A stretch of 64,000 nt of DNA. Source: Deltaproteobacteria bacterium (GTDB lineage Bacteria; Myxococcota_A; UBA9160; UBA4427). How positions within the stretch are numbered: position 1 is the first letter of the stretch; every line of letters starts with the position of its first letter. Of this stretch, positions 8,602 through 17,981 are shown in pieces. The notes under the pieces were generated by a model. The model had not been told where the DNA came from. It ran no database searches and saw nothing but the letters and a program-made list of their open reading frames with translations. The stretch spans positions 1 through 64,000 of the forward strand of contig JAJDAO010000082.1 in the NCBI GenBank assembly GCA_029261835.1. Reading direction: 5' to 3'. Position numbers and translations under genes: made by a program.

Positions 8602-9102
8602 ATGCTCTCAATGGAAGAGATCGAACCCGGTCTGCTCGTCACCCACAAGGCAACGGGACTTCGCTACAGCGTCGTCGATTTCGAGGACGAAGAGGTCTTG
8701 CTCTCCCCAGAGCAGACGGGGCTTCAGGACTTGATGGTTCCGCTCGCGCTCTTCCAGGCCGAGTTCATCGCCACTGATCGTTTTCGTGGGGTCGGCAGCC
8801 GCCGCGGGCGAAGCGGCAAGGGGCGAGGGCGGCGACGGCCCAGCGCTGCCCCCCAGGCGCCCGCTGGACCCAAGTGCCGAGGGAAAATCAAAAAGATGGT
8901 ACGCGACCGCGGGTTCGGATTCATTCGGGGCGATGATGGCAAGGAAGTCTTCTTCCATCGCTCGGGTTTGAATGCCGCCGACTATGATGTGCTCTCAGAG
9001 GGCGACACGGTCGAGTACGTCGTCCAGGAGGGACCGCGCGGCGCACGTGCCGAGAACGTGCGCCAAGCGGTGGCCGGCGGCGACGAGGCCAGCGCGGGCT
9101 GA
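8602..9102 (+). CDS. Cold-shock-domain protein with extra N-terminal domain
   Basis: A 166-residue protein in two parts. Residues 1-60 form an unrecognised acidic module (IEPGLLVTHKATGLRY..., DLMVPLALFQAEF). A basic Gly/Arg/Pro linker follows, then a cold-shock domain from about residue 93 (GKIKKMVRDRGFGFI with the RNP1-like GFGFI and the RNP2-like VFFH). CSDs bind single-stranded RNA or DNA. The N-terminal half may be a small beta-barrel, but I cannot name it. The start has GAGG 9 nt upstream. It stands alone, tail to tail with nadE. Confidence 0.8.
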   Translation: MLSMEEIEPGLLVTHKATGLRYSVVDFEDEEVLLSPEQTGLQDLMVPLALFQAEFIATDRFRGVGSRRGRSGKGRGRRRPSAAPQAPAGPKCRGKIKKMVRDRGFGFIRGDDGKEVFFHRSGLNAADYDVLSEGDTVEYVVQEGPRGARAENVRQAVAGGDEASAG

Positions 9103-9121
9103 GCCGGACAACTCGGGTTCT

Positions 9122-10783
9122 TCACGGGGCTCCGTAGCGATGCACGATCGGCAGACGCCGCCCGGAGCCGAAGGCCTTCAGCGAGGTGCGAAGTACGAGT
9201 GGCGTCTGGCGGCGTTTGTACTCGTTGCGATCGAGGCGTTGTGTGACTGAGGCCACCACATCCGGCCCGCACCCCAGCGGCGGCTCGATGTTTTCCTGGG
9301 TGCGCTCACCCTCGATGGCCTGTTCCAGGATCGCGTCCAGAATCGCGTAGTCGGGCAGCTCGTTACGATCGAGCTGGCCCGGAGCGAGCTCCGCCGACGG
9401 CGGCTTCTCGACCGTGTTCTGGGGGATGCGTTTGCTGCGCCGATTCGCATAGCGAGCCAATGCGTAGACGTCGCGCTTGTAGACATCGCCCAGAACCGCG
9501 AGCCCCCCCACCGTGTCTCCGTACAGCGTGCAATAACCGACTGAGAGCTCGCTCTTGTTGCCGGTCGCCAGCACCAGCCGGTTCTCTTGGTTGGAGACGG
9601 CCATCAGGATCGCGCCGCGAATGCGCGATTGGATGTTCTGCTGGGTGAGCCCATAGTCGTCACACTCGCCGAATAGATGACCGAAGATCTCGCGATAGGC
9701 CGAATACAGAGCTCCGATGTCGACCTTGCGCAGCTCGATACCGAGATTGCTCGCCAGCGTCTCCGCATCCGAGATGCTGTGATCAGACGAAAACGGGCCG
9801 GGCATCGCGATGCCAAGTACGCGCTCGGTTCCGAGCGCCTCGACGGCAAGGTGCGCCGTCACTGCGGAATCGATGCCTCCCGAGAGCCCCACGACCGCAC
9901 CGGGAGGCAGGTTCTGCTTCAGGAAATAGTCGCGGATTCCGAGCACGAGTCCCGCTTCGAGTTGGCCCGTAAGCGTGAACTCCTCGACTTCGTCTGGTTT
10001 GGAGCCCCTCGCATCGGCATCGATGTCGATCACCCGCATCCCGCTCTCGAAGAGCGGGAGCGCCGCGAGAATCTGGCCTCGGGCATCGGCGACGAACGAT
10101 CCGCCATCGAAGATCAGCTCATCATTTCCCCCGACCTGATTGATGAAGACGATGGGCGTCTCGTGTTCTCGCGCGACTTGGGCCAGCAAGTTGCGGCGTT
10201 CGAGCGGTTTGCCCCCGTGCCAGGGTGAGGCCGACGGGTTGAGGATCAGCGAAGCCCCTGCGCGGGCCAGCTCAGCAGCGGGATCGACGCTGTAGGGGAC
10301 TCGCCCGGACCAGGTGTCCTCGCACACAGCCAGCCCGAGCAAGCCCTCGAGCCCGGGAACGGCGACCGGCTCCCGGTGTCTGCTCGGGGCGAAGTAACGC
10401 TTTTCGTCGAAGACGTCATAGCTCGGAAGCAGAGACTTGCTGCGGTGAGCTACCCGCCGACCCTCGGCCAGCAGAACCGCGGCGTTGGCGAGCATCTTGG
10501 GCCGTCGTTCGGGCTCCTTCACCACCGCGCCCAGTACGATGGCGATGCGGCGCGACGCCGACTCCAACGCTTCGAGCTCGCGGAGCTGATCGCGGACGAA
10601 GCCGTCGCGTTCCAACAGGTCCATTGGCGGGTAGCCCGTCAGGACCATCTCGGGCAGTGCCACCAGATCAGCTCCAGCGGCCGCGGCCTTCTCAGCCGCC
10701 TCCTCAACCAGACGGCGATTGCCCGCCAAGTCGCCGACAGTCGGGTTCACCTGTGCGATCGCGATCTTCACGGGTCCGAGCAT
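9122..10783 (-). CDS. nadE: Glutamine-dependent NAD+ synthetase
   Basis: A 553-residue two-domain NAD synthetase that converts nicotinate adenine dinucleotide to NAD+ with ATP and glutamine. Residues ~5-260 are a nitrilase-type glutaminase domain with the glutamate in ALPEMVLTGYPP, a lysine in the RSKSLLPSYDVFDE region and the cysteine in GLAVCEDTWSG. The C-terminal synthetase has the P-loop GLSGGIDSAV near residue 300, TGNKSELSVGYCTLYGD and the substrate-binding FKRRQTPLV-like end. The length is standard for bacterial NadE of this type. It is divergent from the hydrolase at 10834, with only 50 bp between them. Confidence 0.95.
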   Translation of the reverse strand: MLGPVKIAIAQVNPTVGDLAGNRRLVEEAAEKAAAAGADLVALPEMVLTGYPPMDLLERDGFVRDQLRELEALESASRRIAIVLGAVVKEPERRPKMLANAAVLLAEGRRVAHRSKSLLPSYDVFDEKRYFAPSRHREPVAVPGLEGLLGLAVCEDTWSGRVPYSVDPAAELARAGASLILNPSASPWHGGKPLERRNLLAQVAREHETPIVFINQVGGNDELIFDGGSFVADARGQILAALPLFESGMRVIDIDADARGSKPDEVEEFTLTGQLEAGLVLGIRDYFLKQNLPPGAVVGLSGGIDSAVTAHLAVEALGTERVLGIAMPGPFSSDHSISDAETLASNLGIELRKVDIGALYSAYREIFGHLFGECDDYGLTQQNIQSRIRGAILMAVSNQENRLVLATGNKSELSVGYCTLYGDTVGGLAVLGDVYKRDVYALARYANRRSKRIPQNTVEKPPSAELAPGQLDRNELPDYAILDAILEQAIEGERTQENIEPPLGCGPDVVASVTQRLDRNEYKRRQTPLVLRTSLKAFGSGRRLPIVHRYGAP

Positions 10784-10833
10784 ACCGTGCCATCAGGCGG
10801 CCGGCGCCTCGATCCGGGTTAGAATTGCGCGCC

Positions 10834-11727
10834 ATGGAGACACCCAAGAGGCACGAGATCATAGGTCCGGCATCGAGCTACTACGTTTCTCAGAGGCTGC
10901 GCCTGCACTACGTCGACTGGGGAAACGAAGAGAAGCGGCCACTCATGCTCATCCACGGTGGCAGGGACCACGCCCGAAGTTGGGATTGGGTCGCACGCGA
11001 GCTTCGCGAGGACTACCACGTCATCGTCCCCGATCTGCGTGGTCACGGTGACAGTGCTTGGGCGATCGGCGGCCACTACACGATCAACGAATTCGTACTC
11101 GATATCGCCCAGCTGATCGAAACGCTTGGCCTCAGCCCGCTCACGATCATCGGTCATTCGCTCGGTGGCGCCGTCTCACTGCAATACGCTGGAGTCTACC
11201 CCGAACGCGTTACCAAGCTCGTCGCCATAGAGGGTCTGGGACCGCCGCCGTCGATGATCCGCGATCGCATGAATATTCCGGCATGGCAGCAGATAGATCA
11301 GTGGATTCGGGAGGTGCGGGGCCTCTCGTCTCGTCAGCCGCGGCGCTATCCGTCGATCGGCGCTGCCGCTGCTCGCATGCTCGAGGAGAACTCCTTCCTC
11401 TCCGAGGAGCAGGCGCGGCACCTCACCGTGCACGGTGTGGCTCGGAACGAGGACGGAACCTACACGTGGAAGTTTGACAACTACATCAGAGTCTTCTATC
11501 CGCAGCGTTGGGATTCTGACGAGAGGCGCAGGCTCTGGAGCCGAATCACCTGCGCGACACTGCTGGTGAAGGGGGCCGAGAGTTGGGCGAGCGATCCGGC
11601 TGCGGATGGTCGGATGGAGGCCTTTCAGCGGGCGGCGCTCGTCAACGTCGAGAATGCCGGTCACTGGGTCCATCATGACCAGCTCGAGCAGTTCTTGGCG
11701 GCCGTGTGCGAGTTTCTGGCCGACTGA
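10834..11727 (+). CDS. Alpha/beta hydrolase
   Basis: A 297-residue alpha/beta hydrolase of the epoxide-hydrolase/haloalkane-dehalogenase-like superfamily. It has an HGGRDHARSWD oxyanion motif, DLRGHGDSAW, the nucleophile elbow GHSLGG (serine about residue 113) and a late histidine in VENAGHWVHHD. A lid region rich in Trp and Arg separates core strands. The ATG at 10834 gives a compact start (METPKRHE); an upstream in-frame ATG at 10624 would overlap nadE and add 70 low-quality residues. Substrate unknown. Confidence 0.85.
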   Translation: METPKRHEIIGPASSYYVSQRLRLHYVDWGNEEKRPLMLIHGGRDHARSWDWVARELREDYHVIVPDLRGHGDSAWAIGGHYTINEFVLDIAQLIETLGLSPLTIIGHSLGGAVSLQYAGVYPERVTKLVAIEGLGPPPSMIRDRMNIPAWQQIDQWIREVRGLSSRQPRRYPSIGAAAARMLEENSFLSEEQARHLTVHGVARNEDGTYTWKFDNYIRVFYPQRWDSDERRRLWSRITCATLLVKGAESWASDPAADGRMEAFQRAALVNVENAGHWVHHDQLEQFLAAVCEFLAD

Positions 11728-11745
11728 CCGATCGCGCCGCGGAGC

Positions 11746-12213
11746 TCACGGGTAGTAGACGTAGACCAGGTTCGCCAGGCAGACAGGTCGGCGCGCACCG
11801 TCGACTTCCCAGCGCATAGCGAATGTCGTCCTGGCAGCGCCGCCCGCGAGAGAGCGAACGTTCTTGATTTCGCCACCTAGGCGCAGACGGCTGTTCGCGG
11901 GCACCGGCTCTCGCAGTCGCAGTCTGTCGACACCGTAGTTGACGACGCGAGAGCATTTCTCGACTGCAATGATCTGCGGCAGTAGAACTGAGACCAGCGC
12001 AATGGTGAGATAGCCGTGGGCCACGGTTTGTCCGAACGGCGACTCGCGCCTAGCTCGTTCCTCGTCGACGTGAATCCACTGACGATCACCCGTCGCCTCC
12101 GCGAACGCATTGATCTGATCCTGGGTGACGCCGATCCAATCGCTGACGCCGAGGTCGACGCCCACGAAGTCCTTGAGCGAAGCGACATCGGGTACGATAA
12201 AGCGCGCTGGCAT
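11746..12213 (-). CDS. MaoC-like (R)-specific enoyl-CoA hydratase
   Basis: A 155-residue single hot-dog protein of the MaoC family. The hydratase motif is visible: the aspartate in FAEATGDRQWIHVD and the histidine in that stretch, then PFGQTVAHGYLTIAL. Such enzymes hydrate trans-2-enoyl-CoA in beta-oxidation or polyhydroxyalkanoate precursor supply. The ATG at 12213 gives MPARFIVPDVASL and matches the usual N-terminus; the longer frame upstream is cysteine-rich and unconvincing. It is convergent with the upstream hydrolase (18 bp gap). Confidence 0.88.
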   Translation of the reverse strand: MPARFIVPDVASLKDFVGVDLGVSDWIGVTQDQINAFAEATGDRQWIHVDEERARRESPFGQTVAHGYLTIALVSVLLPQIIAVEKCSRVVNYGVDRLRLREPVPANSRLRLGGEIKNVRSLAGGAARTTFAMRWEVDGARRPVCLANLVYVYYP

Positions 12214-12378
12214 CGATCTCTTTGTTCCGTGAAGCCGATTGGCGTGATCGCACGCGGAGCATACCAAAGTCGCGGTCCCCGGGTTCCCCGGAAGTCCCTA
12301 TACTGCCCCGCCGAGGTTCTCCCCAGCCGCAATCTGCGACAGAAACGCGGAGACGAGAGTCGTGAGGAAGTACGCGAT

Positions 12379-13959
12379 ATGAGACACCGCCCCGCGGTCG
12401 TGACCTTGCTGGCCCTACTCGCGGCTCTGGCTACGGGCTTCTGGCTGAGTGGCCATTACCTTTGGCAGGCCATGATCGGACTCGACGCCTCAGCCTTCCC
12501 GGCAGGCGCCGCACTGCACTCCGTCGGGCAGCTCGTCCTGCCAGACATGGGCGTTTCGCAGGCGGGTGTCGTGCTCTCCGTGGGGCTTCTCCTGCTGGTT
12601 GCAATCGTCGCCTTCGTGGCCGTGCGCGCCAGTAGAAGGATCCAGCTGATCGAAGCCGATCCCACGCGACGAAGCTTCTTGACCGGCAGCGTTGCCGGGG
12701 CGGGCGCCGCCATCGGTGCGGTGGTCGTCGGCGGTGGTTCGATGTTGGCGCGTACACTGGGGGGCGTCGGAAACCAGGGTCGCGGCTGGTCCCGCCCTGC
12801 GAGTGAGATCTTCGAGGCTCAGGTCCCGAAGACCCACCCGGAGTGGAAGCAGGCTTGGCGGGGGAGCCGGGTTCGAGCCTATGGCCGCTTGGGACGAACG
12901 GAGTGGAGAGTTTCAGACACGGTCTTGGGTACCGGGCCGCTACGTGGAGAGCTCGGGGAGAAGGTGGCGCGGCTCGCGATCGAGCGTGGCATCAACTACA
13001 TCGACACCTCACCCGACTATTCGACCTCGGGCAGTGAGCAGGCTGTTGGGCGCGCGATCGCGCAGGTGCCGCGGGAGCAGATCTTTGTCGCCACCAAGTT
13101 CTGCACTCCGCTTGGCCATCTCCCGACCGGCACTTCGGTCGAGCGCTACAAGCAGGCCATCCACGACAGCCTCGGTCGGCTGGGAACAGACTACGTCGAC
13201 CTGATCCACGTCCACTCCTGCGACGAGTTGGATCGCCTGATGGATCCCAACATGCACGAGGCCTTCGCGCAGTTGAAGAAGGAGGGGAAGGCCCGCTACC
13301 TCGGCTTCTCTTCCCACACGCCCAATCTCGTGAGCGTCGCGGATGCGGCGATCGAGTCCGGCGTATTTGATGTGATGATGCTCGCCTACCACCATGGTAT
13401 CTGGCCCGAGCTCGAGCGGATCATGGAGCGCGCGAGGCGCGAGCAGGACATGGGTGTCGTGGCGATGAAGACGCTGAAGGGCGCGCGGCACCACGGGCTG
13501 GAGGGATTCCGCGAGGAGGAGTCTTCCTACGCGCAGGCGGCACTGAAGTGGGCTCACGGAAACCCGAGCGTCTCTTGTGCGGTCATTTCCTTCTTCGAGC
13601 TTCAGCACGTCGATGAGTACCTCTTTGCATCCGGAGAGCGCGTCAGCCAGCACGATTTGTCACTACTTGAAAAATACGACCGCGAAATCGCGGGGACGTA
13701 CTGCTCGCCCCACTGTGGTATCTGCTTGGATTCATGCTCTGAAGGCCTGGCGATAGATGACATCCTGCGCCACCGCATGTACTTCGAAGACTATCGTTCA
13801 GAGCAGGAGGCGATGCGTCTGTACTCTCAGCTCGACAGGAATGCGTCGCTCTGTGTGGGTTGCGCAGCGCCCTGCGCCGGGGCCTGCCCGTCTGGCGTTC
13901 CAATCCGGGAACGGGTCATCGGTGCGCACCAGTTACTCACTCAGGACGTCGTCGTCTGA
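12379..13959 (+). CDS. Membrane-anchored aldo/keto reductase with internal Tat motif and C-terminal cysteine clusters
   Basis: A 526-residue protein with unusual architecture. Two transmembrane helices lie at about residues 7-28 and 58-80. A twin-arginine motif (TRRSFL, ~residue 94) and a Gly/Ala-rich hydrophobic stretch follow. The aldo/keto reductase barrel covers ~160-470, with the tetrad visible: Asp and Tyr in YIDTSPDYS, Lys in FVATKFC, His in LIHVHSCD. The C-terminal 75 residues hold CxxxCxxCxxxC and CxxCxxxCxxxC, as in AKRs with a ferredoxin-like extension. The buried Tat signal after Sec-type helices suggests the enzyme faces the periplasm. Electron partner and substrate are unknown. 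The ATG at 12379 is chosen because the first helix starts there. Confidence 0.82.
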   Translation: MRHRPAVVTLLALLAALATGFWLSGHYLWQAMIGLDASAFPAGAALHSVGQLVLPDMGVSQAGVVLSVGLLLLVAIVAFVAVRASRRIQLIEADPTRRSFLTGSVAGAGAAIGAVVVGGGSMLARTLGGVGNQGRGWSRPASEIFEAQVPKTHPEWKQAWRGSRVRAYGRLGRTEWRVSDTVLGTGPLRGELGEKVARLAIERGINYIDTSPDYSTSGSEQAVGRAIAQVPREQIFVATKFCTPLGHLPTGTSVERYKQAIHDSLGRLGTDYVDLIHVHSCDELDRLMDPNMHEAFAQLKKEGKARYLGFSSHTPNLVSVADAAIESGVFDVMMLAYHHGIWPELERIMERARREQDMGVVAMKTLKGARHHGLEGFREEESSYAQAALKWAHGNPSVSCAVISFFELQHVDEYLFASGERVSQHDLSLLEKYDREIAGTYCSPHCGICLDSCSEGLAIDDILRHRMYFEDYRSEQEAMRLYSQLDRNASLCVGCAAPCAGACPSGVPIRERVIGAHQLLTQDVVV

Positions 13960-13976
13960 GCACGCGACCGGCTGTC

Positions 13977-16142
13977 TCAGGGCGTCGCTTGCTTTTCCTG
14001 GCGGACCAGGAAGCGGGCGAAGTCCTCGCCCGAAACGGCAGGGCTGACGAGGTAGCCCTGGATGTCGTGGCAGCCACAGTCATGCAGGAATGATCGCTGC
14101 CTCTCAGTCTCCACCCCCTCCGCCACAACATGGAGATCCAGGACGCGGGCCATCGCGATGATGGCGGCCGCTATGCCGGCTGCGCCCACATCGTCCGGCA
14201 AGTCCCTAACGAACGAGGCGTCTACCTTCAGCGTGTCGAGAGGGAAACGCTTCAGGTAGCTCAGCGATGAGAAGCCCGTCCCGAAATCGTCCAGCGCGAT
14301 GCGCACGCCCAGTTCCTTGAGCTGATGCAAGATCGCGACGGTCGCCTCTTCGTCGTCAACGACCGCGCTCTCGGTGATTTCCAGCTCGAGGTAGCGTGCC
14401 TCGAGCCCGCTCCGCTGCAGGGATTCCCTCACGGATGCGCAGAGGTCACCGTCGACGAACTGCTGGGTCGACACATTGACCGCGACCGGAATTCGGGCGT
14501 GCCCGGAGTCTTGCCACGCCTTGTTCTGTAGACAGGCCTGCAGCAGTACCCAGTCACCGATCGGGCTGATGAGCCCGGCTTCCTCCGCCATGGGAATGAA
14601 CTCGTCTGGCGGCACGGCGCCGAGTGTCGGGTGTCGCCAACGCAGCAGAGCTTCCATCCCGGTCACTGCTCCGTCGGCGAGGCAAGTCTTCGGCTGGAAG
14701 TGCAGATCGAGCTGGTCTCGTTCCAGCGCGCACCGAAGCTGACTCTCCAAGGTGAGCCGCCTCTCGCAGGTCGCGTTCATCGAATCATCGAAGAAGCAGA
14801 ACCGATTGCCTCCGGAGTCCTTGGCTCTGTACATTGAAGTGTCTGCGCTGCGGATCAGAGTCTCGGCATCGTCTCCGTCTCCCGGGAAGATCGCCACTCC
14901 GATGCTGGTCGTGACCGTGACGGAGTGCCCTTCTACGACGATTGGCTCCAGGAGAGCTTTGAGAACGCGCTGCGCAATCAATGCTGCGTCCTGTGGACTC
15001 GAGATGCCCTGCAGCAGCAACGTGAATTCATCCCCACCGAGACGTGCCAGCGGTGATCTCTCTTCATCCTCACGGTGCCTCGAGCGCTCGCCTCGTCGGA
15101 TGACGGTCTGGAGGCGCTCGGCGACGATTTGAATGAGCTGGTCGCCGGCAGTGTGTCCCAATGTCTCGTTGATGCGCTTGAATCGATCGAGATCCAGAAA
15201 GAGAATCGCGATGCTCTCGTCTCGTTGCCGCGCACGCTTCATCGCCTTGTGAAGATTGCGCCTGAAGAGACGGCGATTCGAGAGTCCCGTCAGGCCATCG
15301 AAGTTCGCGAGGTAGCGGATCTGGTCTACCGCTCTTGTTTGCTCGGTAATGTCCTGGATGGCTCCGTGCACCACGCTGACTTCACCATCGATGTCACAGC
15401 GGACCTCGGCCTGTTGCCGAACGAAGCGAACTCCGCCGTCGGGAAGCAAGATCCGATGCTCGCACTCGAAGCCCTTGCGGTCTCGAATCGCCTCGTGCAT
15501 TCGCGTGGCCGCTTGCTCGCGATCGTCGGGATGGATCCGAGACCACAGCGTCTCTCGGCCTGCATGATCCTGATCGGGACGAAGGCCGAGGATACGGAAG
15601 CTCTCCTGCGACCACGTCATCTCGTCATTCTCGACGTACCATGTCCAGCTTCCAAGATGTGCAATGCGCTGCGCATTGGCGAGAGAGAGCTGACTCTCTC
15701 GCAATCCAATCATCGCGGTGCGGGCCTCGAGGTTCAGTCGTACACGATGGATCAGCAGGCGCCAATTGACGGGCTTGCTGAAGAAGTCGGAGACGCCGAC
15801 CGAGTAGCCCGCCTCGATCGCTTCGGCTGATTCATTGGCTGTGACCATCAGGATCGGGGCTGTAGCCTGCCCCCACCGCGCTCGCAGCAAGCTGCAGATC
15901 TCGAGACCGCCGATCCCGGGAAGCATGAGATCGAGCAGCACGAGATCGGGGTGAGTCTCGCCGTAGAGCTGGATCCCCAACTCTCCATTCGAGGCTTCCA
16001 CGACGTCGTAGTCGGCGGTTCGCAGAGCCCGCTTCGCGAGCATGCGAAAGGTCGCGTCATCATCGACGACGAGGATCCGCGGCAGCCGGTTCACTCGAGG
16101 CGTCTCGGCGATCGCACACGGCACGGTTTCTCGTACGGCCAC
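13977..16142 (-). CDS. Response regulator with PAS, GGDEF and EAL domains (c-di-GMP turnover)
   Basis: A 721-residue cytoplasmic signalling protein. The receiver domain (~22-140) has acidic pocket DDD at 27-29, phospho-acceptor Asp71 in VLLDLMLPG and the lysine in FFSKPVNW. A PAS/PAC domain (~155-275, ending in the QDITEQ linker) follows. Then come a diguanylate cyclase domain with an intact RLGGDEF motif and an EAL domain with EALLRWRHP, the DDFGTGFSSL loop and VVAEGVET. Both catalytic signatures are intact, so it may make and degrade c-di-GMP. No cognate histidine kinase is nearby. It lies 126 bp downstream of the DHH gene on the same strand. Confidence 0.93.
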   Translation of the reverse strand: MAVRETVPCAIAETPRVNRLPRILVVDDDATFRMLAKRALRTADYDVVEASNGELGIQLYGETHPDLVLLDLMLPGIGGLEICSLLRARWGQATAPILMVTANESAEAIEAGYSVGVSDFFSKPVNWRLLIHRVRLNLEARTAMIGLRESQLSLANAQRIAHLGSWTWYVENDEMTWSQESFRILGLRPDQDHAGRETLWSRIHPDDREQAATRMHEAIRDRKGFECEHRILLPDGGVRFVRQQAEVRCDIDGEVSVVHGAIQDITEQTRAVDQIRYLANFDGLTGLSNRRLFRRNLHKAMKRARQRDESIAILFLDLDRFKRINETLGHTAGDQLIQIVAERLQTVIRRGERSRHREDEERSPLARLGGDEFTLLLQGISSPQDAALIAQRVLKALLEPIVVEGHSVTVTTSIGVAIFPGDGDDAETLIRSADTSMYRAKDSGGNRFCFFDDSMNATCERRLTLESQLRCALERDQLDLHFQPKTCLADGAVTGMEALLRWRHPTLGAVPPDEFIPMAEEAGLISPIGDWVLLQACLQNKAWQDSGHARIPVAVNVSTQQFVDGDLCASVRESLQRSGLEARYLELEITESAVVDDEEATVAILHQLKELGVRIALDDFGTGFSSLSYLKRFPLDTLKVDASFVRDLPDDVGAAGIAAAIIAMARVLDLHVVAEGVETERQRSFLHDCGCHDIQGYLVSPAVSGEDFARFLVRQEKQATP

Positions 16143-16268
16143 ATTCGAGCTGGATCGGGTGCGCGGGCGTCAGCCTTTATCGGATCGTTGCGCAGCCGAA
16201 ATGGGGAGATGGCAGGTGCGATGGATGGGGCAAAGCCAGGAGAGGCGTCGCGGCGTTTCGCCCCGGGT

Positions 16269-17663
16269 TCAGTCCTCTTCGCGGCGGATGGCCCGCGTGA
16301 ACGCGTCGAAGAGCGCGCTGCGAATCTGCGCCCGATCGGCCTTGCCGTAGACCTTGCGGAACGCCTTGAGGGGAATGATGCCCTTCGCCATCGAGCGATG
16401 CCCCCCGCCGACACCCAAGCCTTCCACCACAGCGCGAACCACATCGCCAGCCGCTCGCACATAGCCGACATTGCGGACCGAAAACACCAGATCGGTGCCC
16501 ACGAGTCCCACTGCGATCGCCCACTCGGCACCATCGGCCTGCAGAGCCATGTCGGCAACCTGCGGGATGACGTCTTCGCGTACTCTGCCCAGCACGAGAA
16601 TGTGAAGGCCGTCTCGCACATCCGTCTTGCTCAACGCCCTGCCCAGAGCCCGCAGGCCGTCGATTGGCAGGGCCGGACGCTCGATGCGTCGGAGCAGTGC
16701 CGCGCTGTGAGAAGTGTGGAGGTAGGCGAAGGCCACCATGTCCTGTTTGCTGGTCTCACGTCCCAGGTACTGCGTATCGCTCTTGATTCCGTAGAGGAGC
16801 GCGCTTCCCAGCCGCGGGCCAATCTCGATATTGGCGGCACGCAGGTATTCGGTGAAGATCGTCGCCGTCGCTCCGTAGTTGGGACGGATGTCGCGAATGA
16901 CGGCGTCATAGCCCGTTCTCTCTGGGTGGTGATCAATCACCGCGTCCACTGATCTGACGCGCGCTGGGGGGTCTTCTCCGAAGACGTTGGGCTGAACGTC
17001 GACCAGCACGAGACCATCGACCTCGTCGAGCTCATCAGGCGTGATGACGCGAACTTCGATCCCGAGCGCGTCCGCCAGGGCGCGATTCTCCGGCCGCTGC
17101 ACCTCGCCGAAAGAGATGAGTGGTGCGGTCGTCCGCTTGCGCCCGAGCAGCGCTCGCAGTGCGTAGCCGCAGGCGATGCCATCCGGGTCCGGATCGGGCT
17201 GCAGCAGGATTCCGACCTTCTCGCGTGAATCGAGCAGTGCGCGCAGCTTGACCACGCGCTGCAGGTTGGCGAGGTGGCCGAACTCATCATCGATATCATC
17301 GCGGATCAGCGTCTTGAGCCCAGTTCGCCGCAGACACGTGTGATCCGGCAGGTCGTCTGCCGACAGCACGTCCGTCAAGACGAGAATCGGCGCTGCGGCG
17401 TTGATCTTGATGATCTCGCGCACCGCACTGCGAATCCATGGGCCGTCGTCGCTCGCCAGGGCGTATTCGTCATTGGTCTTGGGGTTGAGCTTCTGGAAGG
17501 CCTCCTCACTGAGACCACCCTGCAACGACCGGAAGCCCGACGGGCGAGCGCGCGACTCCTCCTCGCGCGGGACCCAGGTGAGCTCCTCGTCCACGCCGGC
17601 GCCAATTCGGCTCCAGAGGCGGGCGGTCTCTGCTCCATCACAGACGATGATGCGGCGTCCCAC
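16269..17663 (-). CDS. DHH-family phosphoesterase with N-terminal Rossmann-like domain
   Basis: A 464-residue protein. The first ~115 residues are a nucleotide-binding-like domain starting MGRRIIVCDGAETARL, reminiscent of TrkA-N. The DHH phosphoesterase core follows: PDPDPDGIACGYALR, an aspartate in LVLVDVQ, the signature VIDHHPE, and the DHHA1 region with GGGHRSMAKG. Related enzymes (NrnA, RecJ, GdpP) cleave short oligonucleotides, pAp or cyclic dinucleotides. The gene precedes a GGDEF-EAL protein on the same strand, so a role in removing pGpG or c-di-GMP products is attractive but unproven. The start is GTG. Confidence 0.85.
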   Translation of the reverse strand: MGRRIIVCDGAETARLWSRIGAGVDEELTWVPREEESRARPSGFRSLQGGLSEEAFQKLNPKTNDEYALASDDGPWIRSAVREIIKINAAAPILVLTDVLSADDLPDHTCLRRTGLKTLIRDDIDDEFGHLANLQRVVKLRALLDSREKVGILLQPDPDPDGIACGYALRALLGRKRTTAPLISFGEVQRPENRALADALGIEVRVITPDELDEVDGLVLVDVQPNVFGEDPPARVRSVDAVIDHHPERTGYDAVIRDIRPNYGATATIFTEYLRAANIEIGPRLGSALLYGIKSDTQYLGRETSKQDMVAFAYLHTSHSAALLRRIERPALPIDGLRALGRALSKTDVRDGLHILVLGRVREDVIPQVADMALQADGAEWAIAVGLVGTDLVFSVRNVGYVRAAGDVVRAVVEGLGVGGGHRSMAKGIIPLKAFRKVYGKADRAQIRSALFDAFTRAIRREED

Positions 17664-17981
17664 CCCGGTCCGTCCCCCGTGTTGCGCGTGCGATGCTCTG
17701 CGACGGGGAGCGTCGTCGTGCCACCGGAAGCTCCGCGGCCGGCATCGCCCACGCGCCCATTGCCAGCGCAGAGACAGCCCGCCGGAGTCTAGCCTGGATT
17801 CGCGACGGGGTCGCCACGAGCTGTCTTGGGGCTGAGGGCCGCGCGCGCGGGCTCGCGGGGAGCCCGCGCAGCCGCGCGTCGCGTGGGTGGATTCGTTCAG
17901 AAGTATTTGCGAATGAGTTCGCTTGTTTTGTTCGACCGCGGTAAGCCCCTGAAGCGACTACTTCTCGCTACCCTGCCTTGG
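17664..17981. other. Divergent intergenic region between DHH and Smr genes
   Basis: About 318 bp. It should contain promoters for both directions, but no convincing hexamers or operators are visible. A GCGCGCGCGGGC alternating tract near 17840-17850 is the only notable composition feature. If the Smr gene starts at the ATG at 17913 instead of 17982, the region is shorter. Confidence 0.35.
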
